Assembly (NCBI RefSeq): GCF_040126055.1 | Contig: NZ_CP143541.1 | Span: forward strand, 1,922,001-1,986,000 | Direction: 5' to 3' | DNA length: 64,000 nucleotides | From: Pseudalkalibacillus sp. SCS-8 | GTDB taxonomy: Bacteria; Bacillota; Bacilli; Bacillales; Fictibacillaceae | In this document: positions 60,372-64,000 of the stretch, in pieces | Position numbering within the stretch: the first letter of the stretch is position 1 | How the letters are laid out: the number at the start of each line of letters is the position of its first letter | Translations under genes and position numbers: made by a program | Notes under the pieces: model-generated | Database searches by the model: none | Told to the model about the DNA's origin: nothing | Seen by the model: the letters and a program-made list of their open reading frames with translations, nothing else

Positions 60372-61496
60372 ATGGCTCTGGAACCTATTTCTGTGGACAC
60401 GCTTGCAAAAAAGGTTTTGAAAAAGGAAGATGTATTTCTTCTTGATGTACGGAAACAAGAGGATTACGAAGACTGGTCCGTAGAAGGTACGTCGGTACGA
60501 AGTATGAATATACCGTTTAATGAATTAAAAGAGGATGTAGAAGGGGTCAAGAAACAACTCCCTAGCGATCAGACGATTTATGTCATGTGTGCCAAAGGGG
60601 TTTCATCCCAAAAAGCTGTAGATCACCTGAAAGAAGCTGGAGTAGAAGACATTACGTATGTAGAAGGTGGAATGACTGCTTGGAGTGAACACCTTGAACC
60701 GATCAAAATCGGGAATACTTCAAAGGGCGCTTCCATCTATCAATTCGTACGGATCGGAAAAGGTTGTTTGTCTTATCTTATCGAATCAAATGGTGAAGCA
60801 GCCGTCATTGATTCCAATCGTATGATTGATGTTTATCAGGATTTTGCGAACGATAAAGGATGGACGATTAAATCCGTAATGGACACACATCTTCACGCAG
60901 ACCATATCTCGGGAGGTTACTCACTCGCCAAAGCAACAGATGCATCCTATTGGTTCCCACCTAGCGATGATGAAGGAGTCACTTTCTCTTATCAGTCTCT
61001 TAAGGAAAACGAACACATCAGCATCGGCGACACGATCATCAATCCAATCTACTCACCAGGACATACACAAGGAAGTACAAGCTTGCTCGTCGATGATGAA
61101 TACCTATTAACAGGTGACATCCTTTTCGTCGAATCAATCGGACGCCCTGATCTTGCTGGAAAAGCGGATAAATGGGTTGATGACCTTCGGAAGACCCTTT
61201 ATGAGCGGTACGAGAAACTATCTGATGACTTGACTGTTTTACCTGGTCATTTTGGAGAGATGAGTGAGATGAATGAAGATGGTAGCGTACATGATAAATT
61301 AAAGGACTTATATAAGAAGAATGAACGGTTACAAATTGAAGACGCTGAAACATTCAACCACATGGTAACAGACAACCTGCCACCACAACCTAACAGCCAC
61401 GAAGAGATCCGCAAAACGAACATGGGCCAACAAGACCCTGACGAAGAGGAAAAGCAAGAGATGGAAGTAGGACCAAACCGCTGTGCTGTAAGCTGA
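60372..61496 (+). CDS. Rhodanese plus metallo-beta-lactamase protein (persulfide dioxygenase-like)
   Basis: A 374-residue fusion. The N-terminal rhodanese domain has active-site Cys in YVMCAKGVSSQKA; the metallo-beta-lactamase domain starts near 130 with THLHADHISGG, PGHTQGSTS and TGDILFVESIGRPDL. The arrangement resembles sulfur-handling persulfide dioxygenases, although here the rhodanese comes first. It probably oxidises or transfers sulfane sulfur. AGGAGGTTGATATC precedes ATG 60372. It is monocistronic with a good terminator. Confidence 0.88.
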   Translation: MALEPISVDTLAKKVLKKEDVFLLDVRKQEDYEDWSVEGTSVRSMNIPFNELKEDVEGVKKQLPSDQTIYVMCAKGVSSQKAVDHLKEAGVEDITYVEGGMTAWSEHLEPIKIGNTSKGASIYQFVRIGKGCLSYLIESNGEAAVIDSNRMIDVYQDFANDKGWTIKSVMDTHLHADHISGGYSLAKATDASYWFPPSDDEGVTFSYQSLKENEHISIGDTIINPIYSPGHTQGSTSLLVDDEYLLTGDILFVESIGRPDLAGKADKWVDDLRKTLYERYEKLSDDLTVLPGHFGEMSEMNEDGSVHDKLKDLYKKNERLQIEDAETFNHMVTDNLPPQPNSHEEIRKTNMGQQDPDEEEKQEMEVGPNRCAVS

Positions 61497-61548
61497 ACAA
61501 GAAAGTGACGGAAAGATACCAAATATCATAAAATACTCACGAAAGAAT

Positions 61549-61588
61549 ATAAGGGGGCATGACTTACGTAAGTCATCCCCCTTATATT
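61549..61588 (+). terminator. Terminator after the rhodanese-MBL gene
   Basis: AAGGGGGCATGACTT, loop ACGT, AAGTCATCCCCCTT, then ATATT. The 15-bp stem has one mismatch. Confidence 0.85.
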
Positions 61589-61644
61589 ATGTTAAATGTC
61601 GTTTTTGTTCGAAATTTATCATAAATTGAATTCTTTCTAGTCCA

Positions 61645-61659
61645 TTGAAAGCGTTGTTA
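61645..61659. promoter_or_regulatory. Possible CcpA cre site upstream of odhA
   Basis: TTGAAAGCGTTGTTA fits the catabolite-response pattern (TGnnAnCG core) with one mismatch (T for C near the end). The intergenic stretch 61497-61814 otherwise holds the terminator at 61549 and no gene I can support. A weak promoter (TTGAAA, 16 bp, TATGGT) overlaps it. Confidence 0.35.
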
Positions 61660-61814
61660 TGTTACTATGGTCTAGGAAGTTTAGTTTACTGCATTATAAG
61701 GAATTCTAAAGAGTAGATTATGCTTCGAAAACCTTTGTCATTTCTTATTAATTAAAGACGAATGAAAATGGTCAAAAAAGTGTTAAACCATATGTACTAG
61801 GAGGGTATTATGAA

Positions 61815-64000
61815 ATGGCTACAAAAGGACCAAACAACGAGAAGCCGTGGCAGGGATTATCCGGCCCAAACCTTGGCTATGCGATCGAATTGTATGACCA
61901 ATACAAATCTGACCCTGATTCGGTCGAACCTAACTTAAAAGAAATTTTCGATAAATGGGGACCTCCACCTACTTCAGAAGATGAAGTTGGTCCAACGCCT
62001 TCATCTAATCATGGCGAAATGAAACAGGATGCTGCGACAATGAAGAAGGTGGTCGCTGCAGTCAAACTAGTCGAGAACATCCGTACTTACGGACATCTCG
62101 CTGCTGAAACAAATGCTTTAGGTGACATAGAAAAGGATTCACACCTTTTAGATCCTGCTGAATATGGACTTACTGAAGATGATTTGAAGGCGATTCCTGC
62201 TGATATTGTATGGAGTGAAGCACCTGACAATATTAGAGACGGATATGAAGCCATTTCACGACTGAAGGAAATTTACACGAAATCATTAGCGTACGAATTC
62301 AGTCATGTCCATGATGAAAAGGAACGAAAATGGTTGTATGACATGGTAGAAAGCGGTTCCGTATTCCCATCAATGTCATCAGAGGATCGAGTGGGGCTTT
62401 TGAAGCGCCTTACTGAAGTGGAAGGTTTTGAAAAGTTCTTGCACCGTACATTCGTCGGGCAAAAACGCTTTTCGATTGAAGGACTCGACTCCATGGTCCC
62501 GATGCTCGATAGCATCATCCAGGACGGGGTGAAGGATGGAGCAGAGAATGTCATGATCGGCATGGCGCACCGAGGACGTCTGAACGTACTCGCTCATGTG
62601 CTTGGTAAGCCATATGAAAAGATATTTGCAGAATTCGCCCACTCTCCGAACAAAGAGCTTGTCCCATCTGAAGGTTCTACAGGAATAAACTATGGATGGA
62701 CAGGGGATGTGAAATATCATCTAGGCGGAAACCGTGAAATAGAAGAAGGAACCTCTAAACCGGCAGTCTTGACCCTGGCCAATAACCCGAGTCATCTGGA
62801 ATATGTCGATCCAGTTGTTGAAGGGTACACGAGAGCCGCACAAGAAGACCGAAGTGAAGCTGGTTATCCGAAACAGGATGTCTCGAAATCCTTCTCCATC
62901 CTCATTCATGGGGATGCGGCTTTCCCTGGCGAAGGTGTCGTTGCGGAAACGCTTAACTTGAGTCAGTTGCCGGGTTACAAGATTGGTGGTGCTGTGCATA
63001 TCATCGCCAACAATCTGTTAGGATTCACAACAAAAAGTACGGATTCGCGGTCTACGAAATATGCAAGTGACCTAGCCAAAGGATTTGAAATTCCGATCAT
63101 CCACGTTAGTGCGGATGATCCAGAAGCATGTATTGCAGCAATTAAGTTAGCATATCATTATCGCATGAAATTCAAGAAGGACGTCCTTATCGACCTCATT
63201 GGCTATCGCCGTTATGGTCATAACGAAATGGACGATCCAAACGCAACGAATCCAAGGCTATACAATAAAGTGAATAATCGGGACACTGTCCGTTCACTAT
63301 ATGCAACGACTCTTCAAAATAATGGAGTCATTGATGAAGAGAATGCCAAGAAAATGGAACAAGATGTTCAAGAATTGCTTCAAGCCAAGTACGATAAAGT
63401 GGAAAAACATACAGATGATGATGATGAAGTAAATGAAATAAATACGCCAGAGGAAATTGTGAATGGTCTTCCGAAGGTCAAAACATCCGTTGCATTGGAT
63501 GAACTTAGAACGTTGAATGAAGGTTTACTTGAATGGCCTGAAGATTTCAAAGTCTATCCAAAACTCGAAAAAATCTTGAAGCGTCGTGAAAAAGCCTTGC
63601 TTGATGACGGAAAGGTTGATTGGGCACTAGCTGAAACGTTAGCATATGCAAGTATATTGAAGGATGGTACACCGATTCGATTAACCGGGCAGGATTCGGA
63701 AAGAGGTACGTTCGCTCAACGCCATCTTGTCCTACATGATCATGAAACGGGCAAAACGTTCTCGCCGTTACACACCCTTCCTGAAGCAAAGGCATCCTTT
63801 GCGATTCATAATAGCCCACTATCAGAAGCATCTGTTGTCGGTTATGAATATGGGTATAATGTCATTGCGCCAGAAACATTGGTACTATGGGAAGCTCAAT
63901 ACGGTGATTTCGCAAACGCTGCACAAGTCATCTACGATCAATTCGTTTCTGCAGGACGTGCTAAGTGGGGACAAAAATCAGGAATGGTCCTCTTGCTTCC
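61815..64000 (+). CDS. odhA: 2-oxoglutarate dehydrogenase E1 component (3' end cut by window)
   Basis: This is the N-terminal 728 residues of OdhA/SucA, which decarboxylates 2-oxoglutarate with thiamine diphosphate in the citrate cycle. The early [20 protein letters not shown] and [11 protein letters not shown] are typical of Odh[21 protein letters not shown] and the ThDP pieces [15 protein letters not shown] and [16 protein letters not shown] follow. GGAGGG lies before ATG 61815. The C-terminal part and odhB are outside the window. Confidence 0.96.
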   Translation, partial: MATKGPNNEKPWQGLSGPNLGYAIELYDQYKSDPDSVEPNLKEIFDKWGPPPTSEDEVGPTPSSNHGEMKQDAATMKKVVAAVKLVENIRTYGHLAAETNALGDIEKDSHLLDPAEYGLTEDDLKAIPADIVWSEAPDNIRDGYEAISRLKEIYTKSLAYEFSHVHDEKERKWLYDMVESGSVFPSMSSEDRVGLLKRLTEVEGFEKFLHRTFVGQKRFSIEGLDSMVPMLDSIIQDGVKDGAENVMIGMAHRGRLNVLAHVLGKPYEKIFAEFAHSPNKELVPSEGSTGINYGWTGDVKYHLGGNREIEEGTSKPAVLTLANNPSHLEYVDPVVEGYTRAAQEDRSEAGYPKQDVSKSFSILIHGDAAFPGEGVVAETLNLSQLPGYKIGGAVHIIANNLLGFTTKSTDSRSTKYASDLAKGFEIPIIHVSADDPEACIAAIKLAYHYRMKFKKDVLIDLIGYRRYGHNEMDDPNATNPRLYNKVNNRDTVRSLYATTLQNNGVIDEENAKKMEQDVQELLQAKYDKVEKHTDDDDEVNEINTPEEIVNGLPKVKTSVALDELRTLNEGLLEWPEDFKVYPKLEKILKRREKALLDDGKVDWALAETLAYASILKDGTPIRLTGQDSERGTFAQRHLVLHDHETGKTFSPLHTLPEAKASFAIHNSPLSEASVVGYEYGYNVIAPETLVLWEAQYGDFANAAQVIYDQFVSAGRAKWGQKSGMVLLL

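Noticed and set aside
1..64000. tRNA, rRNA, insertion sequences, prophage
   Set aside because: No cloverleaf, rRNA core sequences, transposase, integrase or phage structural genes were seen.

Overview
The window comes from an aerobic, endospore-forming member of the Bacillaceae (moderate-to-low GC Gram-positive). The signs are GGAGG-type ribosome binding sites with many TTG/GTG starts, a CotA-type spore-coat laccase, a gerA/B/C germinant-receptor operon, several YjcZ-type small sporulation proteins, a sporulenol-synthase-like SqhC and a YppC/DUF2515 protein. The genus cannot be fixed from the sequence. No rRNA, tRNA, insertion sequence, prophage or CRISPR array was seen.

Layout. 1-4970: end of a tryptophan operon (trpB partial, trpA), then an unusual DRE-TIM aldolase and a fused TrpE-TrpG anthranilate synthase. 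4999-5361: seven tandem copies of a 52-bp hairpin-forming repeat. 5.4-11.9 kb: housekeeping and stress genes (erythromycin-esterase-like lipoprotein, GNAT, alkyltransferase-like protein, Cu/Zn superoxide dismutase, HAD phosphatase, DinB-like, NRDE). 12-17.4 kb: CotA laccase, a Zur-regulated COG0523 GTPase and a sodium/solute symporter with its DUF4212 partner. 17.7-21.2 kb: a complete fixABCX operon. 21.3-26.7 kb: small sporulation proteins, a thioredoxin-fold gene with an in-frame TGA, a phospholipase-A2-like protein and a Rieske fusion protein. 26.9-34.1 kb: germinant receptor operon, DUF2515 protein and SqhC. 34.1-42.2 kb: a cobalamin riboswitch followed by a ten-gene operon for corrinoid uptake and salvage (BtuFC, BtuD-CbiZ fusion, CobU, CobS, CobC, a second CobU-like protein, PduO-type adenosyltransferase, CblT, CblS). 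43-55 kb: a copper/redox region (PCYCGC-motif lipoprotein with an in-frame TGA, lipoprotein multicopper oxidase, two DsbD/CcdA-like membrane proteins, siroheme-protein-like gene, CopB ATPase, AbrB-like regulator, two-component system). 55-64 kb: MFS transporter, Aquifex-type aconitase, small genes, rhodanese-metallo-beta-lactamase protein and the start of odhA (cut by the window end).

The most striking result is two unrelated thiol-redox genes, 21 kb apart (22113-22877 and 43060-43509). Each is interrupted by a single in-frame TGA at the place of an expected catalytic cysteine. In each the reading frame continues intact with recognisable family sequence, and a small hairpin begins its apical loop exactly 21 nt after the TGA with G in the first two loop positions. 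This fits bacterial selenocysteine insertion and would make both genes selenoproteins. The selA/selB/selC/selD machinery lies outside this window, so the claim is a strong inference and not proof.

The genes hang together as follows. The riboswitch operon takes up corrinoids, trims incomplete ones with CbiZ, re-adenosylates them and rebuilds the nucleotide loop from scavenged alpha-ribazole. The copper region combines export (CopB), oxidation (multicopper oxidase) and thiol redox control (CcdA-like proteins and the PCYCGC protein). FixABCX would join NADH oxidation to quinone and low-potential electron carriers.
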